From contig NZ_AKKE01000062.1 of assembly GCF_000281975.1 (NCBI RefSeq), positions 37,304-101,303 of the forward strand: a stretch of DNA of 64,000 nt. Reading direction: 5' to 3'. This stretch comes from Novosphingobium sp. AP12 (GTDB lineage: Bacteria; Pseudomonadota; Alphaproteobacteria; Sphingomonadales; Sphingomonadaceae). Positions 17,269 to 28,874 of this stretch are shown one piece after another. The position numbers were made by a program, and so were the translations under genes. The number at the start of each line of letters is the position of its first letter. Within the stretch, counting starts at the first letter, position 1. The notes below the pieces were generated by a model. That model did no database searches. It worked only from the letters and a program-made list of their open reading frames with translations, and was not told where the DNA came from.

Positions 17269-17894
17269 TTCACCTGAATAGTTTCGCCCGACTGTCCCGG
17301 GAAGCCCTTGAACAGCGCCTCGGCCACTTTTGCCGAACCGAGCGGAGCCTGGGCCAGCGGCGAATCCGCGCGCACCACGAACGCGGCGCGACCTTCCCAC
17401 AGGGCGGTAGCCGTGGCGGGGGCCGTGCGCTCGCGGATGGCGACGAAGATGCGGGTGGCGACCTGGTCCTTCGGGGCGCCCGAGAGGTCGATGCCCAGCC
17501 CTACGCCCACACCACCACCGTAATATCCGCCTGTGGAGCCGCCGACACCCACCGAAACCGGGTTACCCGTTCGGTCGGGTTTGTAAGTCTGCCGTTCGAG
17601 GGTGAGAAGCGCGATCTGGGCACTGGGCGCGGCGCCGGGCATCGGCTCGCTGTAGCCGTAGCGCGCCAGTTCCTGCGCCACAGCGCCGGCATAAGTGCGG
17701 AATTCCAGCGAATCGGTCTGCCCCGGCGCGGGCTCGACACTGATCGTGCCGCGTCCGAGAGGAGACGTGTCGGGGACGTGGAACCGCGTGACTTCCACCG
17801 GGCCGATCGGTGCGACGCAGCCCGACAGCGCCAGCGCGCCGATGACCGCCAGAGCGCCGGCGAGCCGCCGCGCGGGGTTTGTGCGCTCGATCAT
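17265..17894 (-). CDS. DUF4136 lipoprotein
   Basis: A protein of about 209 residues with a lipoprotein signal ([13 protein letters not shown], lipidated Cys at about residue 27) and a DUF4136 domain: EVTRFHVPD, the Gly-rich [20 protein letters not shown] segment, [10 protein letters not shown] and [20 protein letters not shown]. Function is unknown; members are outer-membrane or periplasmic lipoproteins. Three ATGs (17903, 17900, 17894) lie close together; the last has AGAGGA at the best spacing. Resembles the next gene in layout, so the two are probably paralogues. Confidence 0.78.
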   Translation of the reverse strand: MIERTNPARRLAGALAVIGALALSGCVAPIGPVEVTRFHVPDTSPLGRGTISVEPAPGQTDSLEFRTYAGAVAQELARYGYSEPMPGAAPSAQIALLTLERQTYKPDRTGNPVSVGVGGSTGGYYGGGVGVGLGIDLSGAPKDQVATRIFVAIRERTAPATATALWEGRAAFVVRADSPLAQAPLGSAKVAEALFKGFPGQSGETIQVK

Positions 17895-17991
17895 CGCCAT
17901 CATTCCTCTGCCGCCTTTATGGATTGATCCTAGTTTTGCTCGCTTTGCCAAGGGTATGCAAGCGATTGGGGCTTTGAGGACCAGTGAACTC

Positions 17992-18723
17992 TCATCCCGC
18001 TCCCACGGGCGCGATCACGTCGGCCTTGGGGAAGTTGTCGAACAGCGCGCCGGCCAGCTTGGTGGCGATCAGTCCGTCGCTCCATTTGTCGTCGCCTTCG
18101 CGCGTCGCGATCGTGGCGTAGCCTTCCCAGAGCACCTTGCCACTGTCCTTGTCGAGGATGCGCGCGTCGAGGCGGGTGGAGACGAGCGCCGAGCGAGGCT
18201 TGGTCATGTCGATGTTGATGCCAAGGCCATAGGATTGGCCGTAAGTGCCGACTTCCATGGCCGCGGTCCCACTCACGGGGCTGCGTTTTTCCTCTGCCGG
18301 CGAGAGCACCTGGCGCGAAATCTTCAGCTTGGTGATTTGGGGCTGCGGCACGTCAGGATGGAGGGTGTCGTATCCCGCGCCGACCAGCGCATCGACGATG
18401 GCAGCCTCGAAGGTACGGCGCATGCTGGCCTCGACCCAGGGACCGTCGCCCGATTCGGATTCGACTGAAACGGGGCCCTTTCCGAGTTCGGCGGCAGCGG
18501 CGGGGTCGGCGGATACGAAGCGGCTGACCTCAACCCGGCCTTCCCGCGAATCGCCGGAGCGGGAATTCACGCGCGGCGAATCGAGCATCGAGCCTCGGCC
18601 CCAGCCTCCGCCGCGTTCCCATCCGGAGCCCCGCTGGGGTCCCCACTGGGCCTGCGCCGCCGGGGCAGCGAACAGCATGGCAGCGATGCCTGCGGCTATC
18701 GCCGCGCTCTTGAGCTTTTCCAT
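17992..18723 (-). CDS. secreted DUF4136 protein
   Basis: A 243-residue protein with a cleavable signal peptide (about residues 1-26, ending AAQA) and a DUF4136 domain: EVSRFVSADPA, GPWVEASMRRTFEAAIVDAL, the Gly-rich YGLGINIDMTK and ALVSTRLDARILDKDSGKVLWEGYATI. Function unknown. It lies upstream of the DUF4136 lipoprotein on the same strand, about 97 bases away, and shares domain order, so a tandem duplication is likely. Confidence 0.8.
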   Translation of the reverse strand: MEKLKSAAIAAGIAAMLFAAPAAQAQWGPQRGSGWERGGGWGRGSMLDSPRVNSRSGDSREGRVEVSRFVSADPAAAAELGKGPVSVESESGDGPWVEASMRRTFEAAIVDALVGAGYDTLHPDVPQPQITKLKISRQVLSPAEEKRSPVSGTAAMEVGTYGQSYGLGINIDMTKPRSALVSTRLDARILDKDSGKVLWEGYATIATREGDDKWSDGLIATKLAGALFDNFPKADVIAPVGAG

Positions 18724-18861
18724 GTTGGGTATCGTTTTTGTCCGAATTCGGTGGGGTCGCGCCCGTTATGCTGTTATGCGCGCACCAAGTTGCCCGCGGA
18801 TGAACAAGGTAGATAAGCCTTGTGAAACCAACTGCAACGCCGCCGTAAGGGTGCAGCCCGC

Positions 18862-18890
18862 TTGACTTTGAGCGCGGCGGCCACTAACGG
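18862..18890 (+). promoter_or_regulatory. possible promoter of rpmJ
   Basis: TTGACT at 18862-18867 and TAACGG at 18885-18890 are 17 bases apart. The -35 is good and the -10 poor. It lies about 60 bases upstream of rpmJ. Confidence 0.35.
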
Positions 18891-18951
18891 CGCCACTTCG
18901 AATTTCCGGCGGTCGGTAACCGCCACAGACACGACACGGACGAGACAGACC

Positions 18952-19077
18952 ATGAAGATTCGCAACAGCCTCAAGTCGCTCAAGGGCCGTCACCGGGACA
19001 ACCGCGTGATCCGTCGTCGCGGCCGCACTTACGTGATCAACAAGACCAACCGCCGCTTCAAGGCCCGCCAGGGCTGA
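18952..19077 (+). CDS. rpmJ: 50S ribosomal protein L36 (bL36), cysteine-free type
   Basis: A 41-residue basic protein starting [17 protein letters not shown] and ending [10 protein letters not shown], the alphaproteobacterial form of bL36. The zinc-binding cysteines of the classical form are absent. It is a component of the large ribosomal subunit. The ATG at 18952 is chosen because the residues in front of it in the same frame are not ribosomal. A terminator-like hairpin lies about 70 bases downstream. Confidence 0.95.
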   Translation: MKIRNSLKSLKGRHRDNRVIRRRGRTYVINKTNRRFKARQG

Positions 19078-19146
19078 TTCGGCTCGCCTTGCCGGCCTTA
19101 CCGGGCTGGCAGACAAGGCGACCGTTTCGCGTCGAAGTGCATGAGG

Positions 19147-19170
19147 CCCCCGCCAACCGCGGGGGTCTTG
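19147..19170 (+). terminator. terminator-like hairpin after rpmJ
   Basis: CCCCCGC (19147-19153) pairs with GCGGGGG (19159-19165), followed by TCTTGT. The T tract is weak. It sits just before the HAD gene start at 19173. Confidence 0.5.
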
Positions 19171-19172
19171 TC

Positions 19173-19802
19173 ATGTCCGTCTTTCCCGATTTCGCTCCTG
19201 TCGAGGCCGTGGTCTTCGATGTCGGCCGCGTGCTGGTCGAGTGGGACATGCGCGCGCTGTTCGGGTCGCTGATAGCGGATTCCGCGGAACTCGATTGGTT
19301 CCTCGCCAACGTCGTCACCGAGGCGTGGCACTTCGAGCACGATGCCGGCCGCGACCTCGACGAGATGGTCGCGGCGCGCAAAGCCGAGTATCCCGGACAC
19401 GACCGCCTGCTCGACGCCTACGCCATCCGCTTTTGCGAGACGATCCCGGGCAATGTGCCCGGTAGCCACGAGATCGTGCGCGAACTGGCCGAACGCGCCA
19501 TTCCGCTGTTCGCCATCACCAACTTCGCCAGCGCCTTCTGGCGCGACTACCGCAGCGGTGAGCCGCTGTTCGACCTGTTCGGCGACATCGTCGTCTCGGG
19601 GGACGAGAAGATCGTCAAGCCCGACGCGCGCATCTTTGACCTTGCCGCAGCGCGGTTCGGTCATAAACCCGCCGCGATGCTGTTCATCGACGACAACGCC
19701 GCGAACATCGCCGCGGCGCGGGCACTGGGCTGGCAGGTGCATCATTTCCGCGATGCCGATGGCCTGCGGGCAGATCTCGCCCGGCGCGGGCTGCTCCCGT
19801 AG
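19173..19802 (+). CDS. HAD-superfamily hydrolase (YihX-like)
   Basis: A 209-residue haloacid dehalogenase-fold phosphatase. Motif I is VVFDVGRVLVEWD with nucleophile Asp16; the second acid of the usual DxD is replaced by Gly, as in YihX-like sugar phosphatases (FDLGNV). A helical cap follows (residues 20-90). Motif II is near LFAITNFA, motif III is the lysine in DEKIVKPDARIF, and motif IV is MLFIDDNAANIAAA. YihX acts on glucose-1-phosphate, but the substrate here is not predictable. Confidence 0.85.
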   Translation: MSVFPDFAPVEAVVFDVGRVLVEWDMRALFGSLIADSAELDWFLANVVTEAWHFEHDAGRDLDEMVAARKAEYPGHDRLLDAYAIRFCETIPGNVPGSHEIVRELAERAIPLFAITNFASAFWRDYRSGEPLFDLFGDIVVSGDEKIVKPDARIFDLAAARFGHKPAAMLFIDDNAANIAAARALGWQVHHFRDADGLRADLARRGLLP

Positions 19803-19906
19803 CGTTTCCACCTCGCAATTGATGATCGAAACGATCCGATTAGCGTGAATTCCAGCGTCGTTAATTTTTCTTCGCAGGTGCAGCGAGAGTCCTTGGCAAG
19901 TGCTGT

Positions 19907-19935
19907 TTCCTGTTGCATCACTTGTGCAACAGGGA
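19907..19935 (+). promoter_or_regulatory. inverted repeat overlapping the ribosome binding site of the Anbu operon
   Basis: CCTGTTGCA (19909-19917) and TGCAACAGG (19925-19933) are perfect 9-bp arms; two further pairs (one G-T) extend the stem to 11 bp. The right arm contains part of the AGGGAG Shine-Dalgarno of the gene starting at 19942. In RNA the hairpin would hide the ribosome binding site; as DNA it could be an operator. Confidence 0.55.
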
Positions 19936-19941
19936 GTCACA

Positions 19942-21384
19942 ATGTCGGCTGAAACCGGGACGAATTTCGACGAGATGCTCAATGCGGACGGGTCCGTTCG
20001 TCCCGCCTACGCCGAATTTCGCCAGTGGTTCGACAGTCAGGACAAAGGCTGGCTGAGAAGACAGGACGCCGAGGCCGAGCGTTTCTTCCGCCGGATCGGA
20101 ATTACCTTCAATGTCTACGGCGACGATGCTGCCGAAGAACGCCTGATTCCGTTCGACATGATCCCCCGCATCATCACCGCACGCGAATGGCGCAAGTTGA
20201 CGCGCGGGATCGAGCAGCGGGTGCGGGCATTGAACGCCTTCCTCCAGGACCTCTACCACCGCCAGGAGATTATCCGCTCCGGCCGCTTGCCGATAGAGGC
20301 GCTGCGCAACAACGAGGCGTTCCTCTCGCAGATGATCGGGTTCACGCCGCCGGGCGGGGTCTATACCCATATCGTCGGCATCGACCTCGTGCGCACCGGC
20401 CCCGACGACTTCATGGTGCTCGAAGACAACGCCCGCACGCCCTCCGGCGTCTCGTACATGCTCGAGAACCGCGAGACGATGATGGCGATGTTCCCAGAGC
20501 TCTTCACCAAAATCCCGGTTCGCCCTGTCTCCGACTATCCGCGCCGCCTTGCCCGAAGCTTGCAGGCCTGCGCGCCGCCGGCCTTCAAGGGCGAGGGTGG
20601 CAGTCGTCCTGTCGTGGCGGTGCTGACGCCCGGCATCTTCAACTCCGCCTATTTCGAGCACGCCTTCCTCGCCGACCAGATGGGCGCCGAGCTGGTGGAG
20701 GGCAACGATCTGCGCGTGGTGGACGGGCGGGTCTGCATGCGCACCACCACCGGCTACAAGGCGATCGACGTGATCTATCGCCGCGTGGACGACGACTATC
20801 TCGATCCGCTCAGCTTCAACCCGAACTCGCAGCTGGGCATCGCCGGCATATTTGACGTCTACCGCTCGGGCGGGATCACCATCGCCAATGCGCCCGGCAC
20901 CGGCATCGCCGACGACAAGGCGATCTACAGCTACATGCCCGAGATCGTCCAGTTCTACACCGGCGAGAAGCCGATCCTCCAGAACGTGCCGACCTGGCGC
21001 TGCTCGGAGGCCGACTCGCTGGGCTACGTGCTCGACAATCTTGCCGATCTGGTGGTCAAGGAAGTCCATGGTTCGGGCGGCTACGGCATGCTGATCGGGC
21101 CGACCTCCTCGAAGAAGGAGATCGCCGACTTCGAGGTGAAGCTGCGCGCCAAGCCGTCCAACTACATCGCCCAGCCCACGCTCTCGCTCTCGACCGTGCC
21201 GATCTTCCAGAAGGAGGGGCTGGCGCCCCGCCACGTCGACCTCAGGCCCTTCGTGCTGGTTTCGCCCGACGGCATCGACATCACGCCTGGCGGACTCACC
21301 CGCGTGGCGCTCAAGAAAGGATCCCTCGTGGTCAACTCGTCGCAGGGCGGAGGCACCAAGGACAGCTGGGTGCTGGACGAGTGA
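19942..21384 (+). CDS. circularly permuted type-2 ATP-grasp protein (Anbu operon)
   Basis: A 480-residue protein of the circularly permuted ATP-grasp type (DUF404/DUF407). Recognisable segments are ITFNVYGDD, ERLIPFDMIPRII, HIVGIDLVRTGPDDFMVLEDNARTPSGVSYM, KAIDVIYRRVDDDYLDP, VKEVHGSGGYGMLIGP and HVDLRPFVL. Such proteins are predicted ATP-dependent carboxylate-amine ligases; the reaction is not established. It is the first of four genes that also encode alpha-E, transglutaminase and Anbu proteins, a conserved set. The ATG at 19942 has AGGGAG upstream, inside an inverted repeat. Confidence 0.92.
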   Translation: MSAETGTNFDEMLNADGSVRPAYAEFRQWFDSQDKGWLRRQDAEAERFFRRIGITFNVYGDDAAEERLIPFDMIPRIITAREWRKLTRGIEQRVRALNAFLQDLYHRQEIIRSGRLPIEALRNNEAFLSQMIGFTPPGGVYTHIVGIDLVRTGPDDFMVLEDNARTPSGVSYMLENRETMMAMFPELFTKIPVRPVSDYPRRLARSLQACAPPAFKGEGGSRPVVAVLTPGIFNSAYFEHAFLADQMGAELVEGNDLRVVDGRVCMRTTTGYKAIDVIYRRVDDDYLDPLSFNPNSQLGIAGIFDVYRSGGITIANAPGTGIADDKAIYSYMPEIVQFYTGEKPILQNVPTWRCSEADSLGYVLDNLADLVVKEVHGSGGYGMLIGPTSSKKEIADFEVKLRAKPSNYIAQPTLSLSTVPIFQKEGLAPRHVDLRPFVLVSPDGIDITPGGLTRVALKKGSLVVNSSQGGGTKDSWVLDE

Positions 21385-21401
21385 TGGGGGGCGCACAGTA
21401 A

Positions 21402-22349
21402 ATGCTTGGACGTGCCGCCAATGGCGTATTCTGGATGTCCCGCTATCTCGAGCGGGCCGAGAACACCGCGCGCCTCATCGACGTGGGCTTTCACCTCGCG
21501 CTGACGCGGGGCAACCGCCAGTCCCAGGACGAGGAGTGGAAGTCGGTCCTCACCACCACCGGCCTGCTCGACGACTACTGCTCGAAGCATGTCGATTTCC
21601 ACGGCACGCAGGTGTTCAACTACCTGCTGCGCGATCGCGACAATCCAGGTTCCGTGCTCAACATGGTCGAGAACGCGCGCACCAATGCCCGCGTCGTGCG
21701 CACCAGCCTGACCAACGCCGTGTGGGAAACCACCAACGAAGGCTGGATGCACCTGCGCGACCTGCTCGCGCGGCCGGTGCGGGAAACCAGCCTGGGTGAA
21801 GTGCTGACGCAGATCCGCCGCACCGGGACGCTGGTACGGGGCGCGATCGAAGGTACCATGCTGCGCAACGAGGTGTTCAACTTCTCGCGCATCGGCACTT
21901 TCATCGAGCGGGCGGACAACACCGCGCGTATCCTCGATGTGAAGTATTACGTGCTACTGCCCTCCGCCGCCTGGGTGGGATCCAGCCTCGACAACGTGCA
22001 GTGGGACACGCTGCTGCGCTCGGTCGCGGGCAACCGCGCTTATTCTTGGCTCAACGCCGGCTCGATGGACCCGCGCGGCATCGCCCGTTTCCTTATCCTG
22101 GACGGACAGTTCCCGCGCAGCCTGATCTTCTCTTACGAGAAGATCCGCAGCAACATGGCCGGCCTCGCCAAGGAATACGGGCACGAAGTTCCCTCGCATG
22201 AACTGCTGCGCAATGCGGGCGCCAGGCTGCATCAGATCACCATCGAGGAGATCTTCGAGGGCGGCCTGCACGAATTCCTGCAGGACTTCATCGGCAAGAC
22301 CATCGAGATCGCCGGCAGCATCGCCGCCGATTACCGTTTCAGCGAGTAG
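21402..22349 (+). CDS. alpha-E domain protein (Anbu operon)
   Basis: A 315-residue, largely helical alpha-E (DUF403) protein. The conserved N-terminus LGRAANGVFWMSRYLERAENTARLIDVG and the repeated FIERADNTARILDVKYY are the family signature. The role is unknown, but it accompanies the circularly permuted ATP-grasp protein and is thought to act with it. It lies 17 bases after that gene and 8 bases before the transglutaminase gene. Confidence 0.93.
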   Translation: MLGRAANGVFWMSRYLERAENTARLIDVGFHLALTRGNRQSQDEEWKSVLTTTGLLDDYCSKHVDFHGTQVFNYLLRDRDNPGSVLNMVENARTNARVVRTSLTNAVWETTNEGWMHLRDLLARPVRETSLGEVLTQIRRTGTLVRGAIEGTMLRNEVFNFSRIGTFIERADNTARILDVKYYVLLPSAAWVGSSLDNVQWDTLLRSVAGNRAYSWLNAGSMDPRGIARFLILDGQFPRSLIFSYEKIRSNMAGLAKEYGHEVPSHELLRNAGARLHQITIEEIFEGGLHEFLQDFIGKTIEIAGSIAADYRFSE

Positions 22350-22357
22350 GAGGGCGC

Positions 22358-23221
22358 GTGCTCCTCACCGTCAAGCATACCACCCGCTACGTCTTCGACG
22401 GCAAGGTCACCCACGGCCTTCAGCGCCTGCGCCTCAAGCCCAAGTCGACCCACGGACAGGAAGTGGTCGACTGGCGCATGGAGCTGACCGGCGCCCGGCA
22501 GGAAGCGGCCTACGATGACCAGCACTTCAACCATGTCGATCTGGTCTCGATCGTGCCGGGCGTGCCCGAAGTCGTCGTCACCTGCGAGGGGACGGTGCGC
22601 ACGATCGACAACAATGGCATCACCGGGCCCCACACCGGGCTGATGCCGCTGTGGTGCTTCCTGCGGCCTACTCCGCTGACCCGGCCCGGCGCCAAGGTGC
22701 GCCAGATGCTCGCCTCGATCGAGGCCGACCGTTCGGACGTGCTGGGCTTCCTGCATGTCCTGTCCGGCCGGATCGCCGAGCAGGTCGAGTACGTCAGCGG
22801 CACCACCGACGCCCACACGACGGCCGAGCAGGCGCTCGCCGCCGGCAAGGGCGTGTGCCAGGACCATGCGCATATCTTCATCGCGGCGGGCCGGCTCATG
22901 GACGTGCCGATGCGCTACGTTGGCGGTTACCTGAGGATGGACGGCGGCGACGAGCAGGAGGCCGGGCATGGCTGGGCCGAGGCACACATCCCGGGCCTTG
23001 GCTGGGTCGGTTTCGACGTTTCGAATGCCATTTGCCCGGACGAACGGTATATCCGCGTAGCCACCGGTTGTGATTATGGCGAGGCGGCACCGGTTACAGG
23101 TATCGCGATCGGGGCTGGGGAAACCCGACTCGACGTTCATTTGTCGGTAGGTGAAAATAAGGTAGGAGCCCAGCAGCAGCAGTCCGCCTCGGGCGGGCAG
23201 CAGCAGGTACAAGGCGGCTGA
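22358..23221 (+). CDS. transglutaminase-like cysteine protease (Anbu operon)
   Basis: A 287-residue transglutaminase-fold protein. An N-terminal beta domain (LTVKHTTRYVFDGKVTHGLQRLRL) precedes the catalytic core, with Cys167 in GKGVCQDHAHIF, His in AGHGWAEAHIPG and Asp in GWVGFDVSN, a complete Cys-His-Asp triad. The C-terminus is Gln-rich. It starts with GTG at 22358, well supported by TAGGAGGG. Bacterial relatives may be proteases, amidases or cross-linkers. It is the third gene of the Anbu operon. Confidence 0.92.
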   Translation: MLLTVKHTTRYVFDGKVTHGLQRLRLKPKSTHGQEVVDWRMELTGARQEAAYDDQHFNHVDLVSIVPGVPEVVVTCEGTVRTIDNNGITGPHTGLMPLWCFLRPTPLTRPGAKVRQMLASIEADRSDVLGFLHVLSGRIAEQVEYVSGTTDAHTTAEQALAAGKGVCQDHAHIFIAAGRLMDVPMRYVGGYLRMDGGDEQEAGHGWAEAHIPGLGWVGFDVSNAICPDERYIRVATGCDYGEAAPVTGIAIGAGETRLDVHLSVGENKVGAQQQQSASGGQQQVQGG

Positions 23222-23278
23222 AATGCCGCCGCGCCGTTATAGGCGCGCCACTGACGGGTTTGCTAAAGGCTTTTTTCG

Positions 23279-24043
23279 ATGACGTATTGTGTTGGCATGA
23301 TGCTGGACCGCGGGCTTGTCCTGATGAGCGACACCCGCACCAACTCGGGCGTCGACAACATCTCCACCTTCCGCAAGATGTATCACTGGGAGATCCCAGG
23401 CGAGCGCATCATCACTGTGATGACCGCCGGCAACCTTGCCACCACCCAGGGCGTCATCAGCCAGCTCGAGGAACGCAACAAGGCCCCGTCCGAGCGCCAC
23501 AACTCGCTGCTCGAAGCGCCGACGATGTTCAAGGTCGCCTCGATCGTTGGCAACCTGCTGCAGGACACCATCCACGAACGCGCGACGGATAACGGCCAGA
23601 AGGCCGCCGCAGGCACCTTCAGCGCCTCGATGATAGTCGCCGGCCAGATCAAGGGCATGGAACCGCGCCTGTTCCTGATCTACCCCGAAGGCAACTTCAT
23701 CGAGGCCAGCTTCGACACCCCGTTCTTCCAGATCGGCGAGACCAAGTACGGCCGCCCGATCCTCATTCGCGGCTACGAACGCGGCATGAGCTTCGAGAGC
23801 GCGATCAAGCTGATGACGGTCTCGTTCGACTCCACTCTCAAGGCGAACCTATCGGTCGGCCTGCCGCTCGACCTCCTGGTGATCGAGCGCGACCACTTCA
23901 CGCCCCGCCACCAACGCCGCATCGATGCTTCCGACCCCTACTTCCGCTCGGTCTCGACTAGCTGGAGCGAGGCCCTGCGCAACGCGCTCGATGGACTGCC
24001 CGATTACCGCATGGACCCGGCGGTGAAGCAGGTGGTGGGCTAG
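23279..24043 (+). CDS. Anbu, proteasome-like Ntn hydrolase
   Basis: A 254-residue proteasome-related protease of the Anbu (ancestral beta subunit) family. It begins MTYCVG, so removal of Met would expose Thr2 as the N-terminal nucleophile, and no propeptide is present. GLVLMSDTRTNSGVDN and ERIITVMTAGNLATTQ are typical proteasome-fold segments; a lysine follows in TFRKMYHW. Anbu assembles into large ring or helical particles and occurs with the three genes upstream; its substrates are not established. The start is 57 bases after the transglutaminase stop, with AAAGG upstream. Confidence 0.93.
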   Translation: MTYCVGMMLDRGLVLMSDTRTNSGVDNISTFRKMYHWEIPGERIITVMTAGNLATTQGVISQLEERNKAPSERHNSLLEAPTMFKVASIVGNLLQDTIHERATDNGQKAAAGTFSASMIVAGQIKGMEPRLFLIYPEGNFIEASFDTPFFQIGETKYGRPILIRGYERGMSFESAIKLMTVSFDSTLKANLSVGLPLDLLVIERDHFTPRHQRRIDASDPYFRSVSTSWSEALRNALDGLPDYRMDPAVKQVVG

Positions 24044-24100
24044 GCGGACCCATTGGCCGGCCAAGCGACGTCCATATCGGGTCAAGGTCGCCTCAAGCGC

Positions 24101-26566
<2,466 letters not shown>

Positions 26567-26586
26567 GGCGCGTCCTTCTGTAGGCG

Positions 26587-28857
26587 TCAGGGCTTGAGCG
26601 TTTGCGGTTGCAGGGTGGCCGTGCCGCGCAGGGCACTATCGCCTGCGAAGTGGCCGACCGTAAGCGCGTATGTGCCGCCGTCGAGATGCCATTTGCGTGC
26701 CGCCTCGTCGAAGCGGGCGATGACGCGGGGGTCGACGGTCATCGACACGCGGCGGGTCTCTCCGGGCGAAAGGGTGAGCTTGTCGAACCCGGCGAGGCGA
26801 TAGGCGGCGACGCCGGCGCTGCTCTTCGCCTCGACGTAGAGCTGCGGCGCGTCGGCGCCGGTGCGGGCGCCGGTGTTGGTCACGTCGAAGCTGACGGTGA
26901 GGGCAGGGCCGTCCTGTACCTTGAGATTGGCATAGGCGAACCTGGTGTAGGTGAGGCCATAACCGAACGGGAACAGCGGCTTGCGGCCGGTCTTCGCGTA
27001 CCAGCGGTAGCCGATCTCCGCGCCTTCCGGGTAGTCGACCGAGAAAGGCGCCACGCCTCCGGTCATGCCGTAGTTGCCGGTGTCCCCGGCCGCGCGGCGG
27101 GCGTCGGCGGCGCGCAGTTCGGGCAGCCCGGCGGGCATCGAACGGGGGGCCTGCGAAGCACTGACCGGGAACGTGATCGGCAGCCTACCCGAGGGGTTGA
27201 CGTCACCCAGCAGGACATTGGCGATCGCTTCGCCGCCCCTCTGTCCCGGATACCATGCCTCGACCAGCGCGGGCACCTTGGCGAGCCACGGCATCTCGAC
27301 CGGGCCGCCCGTTTCGAGCACGACGATGGTCTTGCGATTGGCCGAGGCGACCGCGTCGATCATCGCGTCCTGGTTGTCGGGAAGGCGGATGGTCTCGGTG
27401 TCCTGCGCCTCGGTCTGCCACTGCCAGGCGAAGACGATGGCAATGTCCGCATCCTTCGCCGCCTGCGCGGCGGCCTTGGGATCGCTGCCGTCGACGTAAA
27501 CGACCTCGGCCTGCGGGGCGAGCGCCTGGATCGCCTTCATCGGCGAGGAAGCGTGCCAGGTCATCCGCGCGAAGGACGCCGCAGCGCCCTTGGTCAGCGG
27601 GATTTCCACCGGAGCGCCGCCGACCGAGCGGACCTGTGACGAGCCGCCGCCCGAGAGCACGCCGACGTCGGCATGGGCACCGATCAGCACGATCCGCCGC
27701 GCGGTCCTGGCGAGGGGCAGCAGGTCGCCTTCGTTCTTGAGGAGGACGATGCCCTGCTCCGCCGCCTGCTGGGCGACATTAGCGTGGGCGGCATAGTCGA
27801 TCTGGCGCACGGTATCGGGGACTGGATCGTCCATCAGCCCCGAGGCGATGACGCCGTGGAGAATGCGGGTCACCATGTCGTCGAGGCGCGCCATGGGGAT
27901 GCGGCCCGCCTTGAATGCCTCTTCGAACGGCTGGGCGAAGTGGATGGCGTCGTCCAGCTCCTGCCCGGACTCCTGGTCGAGCCCGGCGAGCGCCGCTTTC
28001 TCCGCCGAGTGGACGGCGCCCCAGTCCGACATGACGAAGCCCTTGTAGCCCCAGTCTCTCTTGAGGACGCCGTTGAGCAGCCAGTCGTTCTCGCAGGCAT
28101 AGTCGCCGTTGACCTTGTTGTAGGCGCACATGACGGAGGCCGGGTCGCCGATCTCGGTCGCGATCTCGAAGGCGAGGAGGTCGCTTTCGCGCAGCGCCGC
28201 CTTGTCGATCCGGGCATCGAGCACGGTGCGCCCGGTTTCCTGCGAATTGAGCGCGAAATGCTTGATGGTCGAGACGATGTGGTTGCTCTGGACGCCGCGG
28301 ATGTGCTCGCCCGCCATCACGCCCGAGAGCAGCGGGTCTTCGCCCATGTACTCGAAATTGCGGCCGTTCCACGGGTCGCGCGTCAGGTTGACGCCGCCGG
28401 CCAGCAGCACGTTGAAGGTCTTGGCGCGCGCTTCCGCGCCGATCATCGCGCCGCCCGCGTAGGCGATGCGCGGGTCGAAGCTGGCGGCGGTCGCGAGGCT
28501 GGCGGGGAGTGCGGTGGCGGTGTCGCCCTTGCGCTGCTCGATCTGGTTGGCGACGCCGAGGCTGGCGTCGCTTTCGCGCAGGGTGGGGATGCCGAGGCGC
28601 GGGATGCCGGGAATGTGGCCGGCGGAGGGTGTCATCGCGATCGGCGTGACGGGTTTGGCCAGCGGCGGGAAGTAGCCATGGATGATCGCCAGCTTCTCTT
28701 CGGTCGTCATGGCCGCGACGAGTGCCCTCGCACGGTCCTGCGGCGAAAGAGCGCGGTTGCTGCCGGCGGTCGCGGCAGGCGGAGCAGGCTGGGCGAAGGC
28801 AGGCACGCTCGTCGCGGCGCTGAGCAGAAGGAAGGCGGCGAGGGCTCTGGGGGTCAT
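26587..28857 (-). CDS. secreted GH3 beta-glucosidase (BglX-like)
   Basis: A 756-residue GH3 enzyme. Signal peptide at residues 1-22, N-terminal (beta/alpha)8 domain with IPRLGIPTLRESDASLG and STIKHFALNSQE, nucleophile Asp278 in GFVMSDWGAVHS, then the second domain (GIVLLKNEGDLLPL, LIGAHADVGVLSGGGSSQV) and a C-terminal fibronectin-III-like domain (DVTNTGARTGADAPQLYVEAK). The layout matches periplasmic BglX-type beta-glucosidases, which hydrolyse short beta-glucosides. It is preceded by a stretch of tandem hairpins that separates it from the TonB receptor gene. Confidence 0.93.
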   Translation of the reverse strand: MTPRALAAFLLLSAATSVPAFAQPAPPAATAGSNRALSPQDRARALVAAMTTEEKLAIIHGYFPPLAKPVTPIAMTPSAGHIPGIPRLGIPTLRESDASLGVANQIEQRKGDTATALPASLATAASFDPRIAYAGGAMIGAEARAKTFNVLLAGGVNLTRDPWNGRNFEYMGEDPLLSGVMAGEHIRGVQSNHIVSTIKHFALNSQETGRTVLDARIDKAALRESDLLAFEIATEIGDPASVMCAYNKVNGDYACENDWLLNGVLKRDWGYKGFVMSDWGAVHSAEKAALAGLDQESGQELDDAIHFAQPFEEAFKAGRIPMARLDDMVTRILHGVIASGLMDDPVPDTVRQIDYAAHANVAQQAAEQGIVLLKNEGDLLPLARTARRIVLIGAHADVGVLSGGGSSQVRSVGGAPVEIPLTKGAAASFARMTWHASSPMKAIQALAPQAEVVYVDGSDPKAAAQAAKDADIAIVFAWQWQTEAQDTETIRLPDNQDAMIDAVASANRKTIVVLETGGPVEMPWLAKVPALVEAWYPGQRGGEAIANVLLGDVNPSGRLPITFPVSASQAPRSMPAGLPELRAADARRAAGDTGNYGMTGGVAPFSVDYPEGAEIGYRWYAKTGRKPLFPFGYGLTYTRFAYANLKVQDGPALTVSFDVTNTGARTGADAPQLYVEAKSSAGVAAYRLAGFDKLTLSPGETRRVSMTVDPRVIARFDEAARKWHLDGGTYALTVGHFAGDSALRGTATLQPQTLKP

Positions 28858-28874
28858 GGGGATACTCGTCCGGG

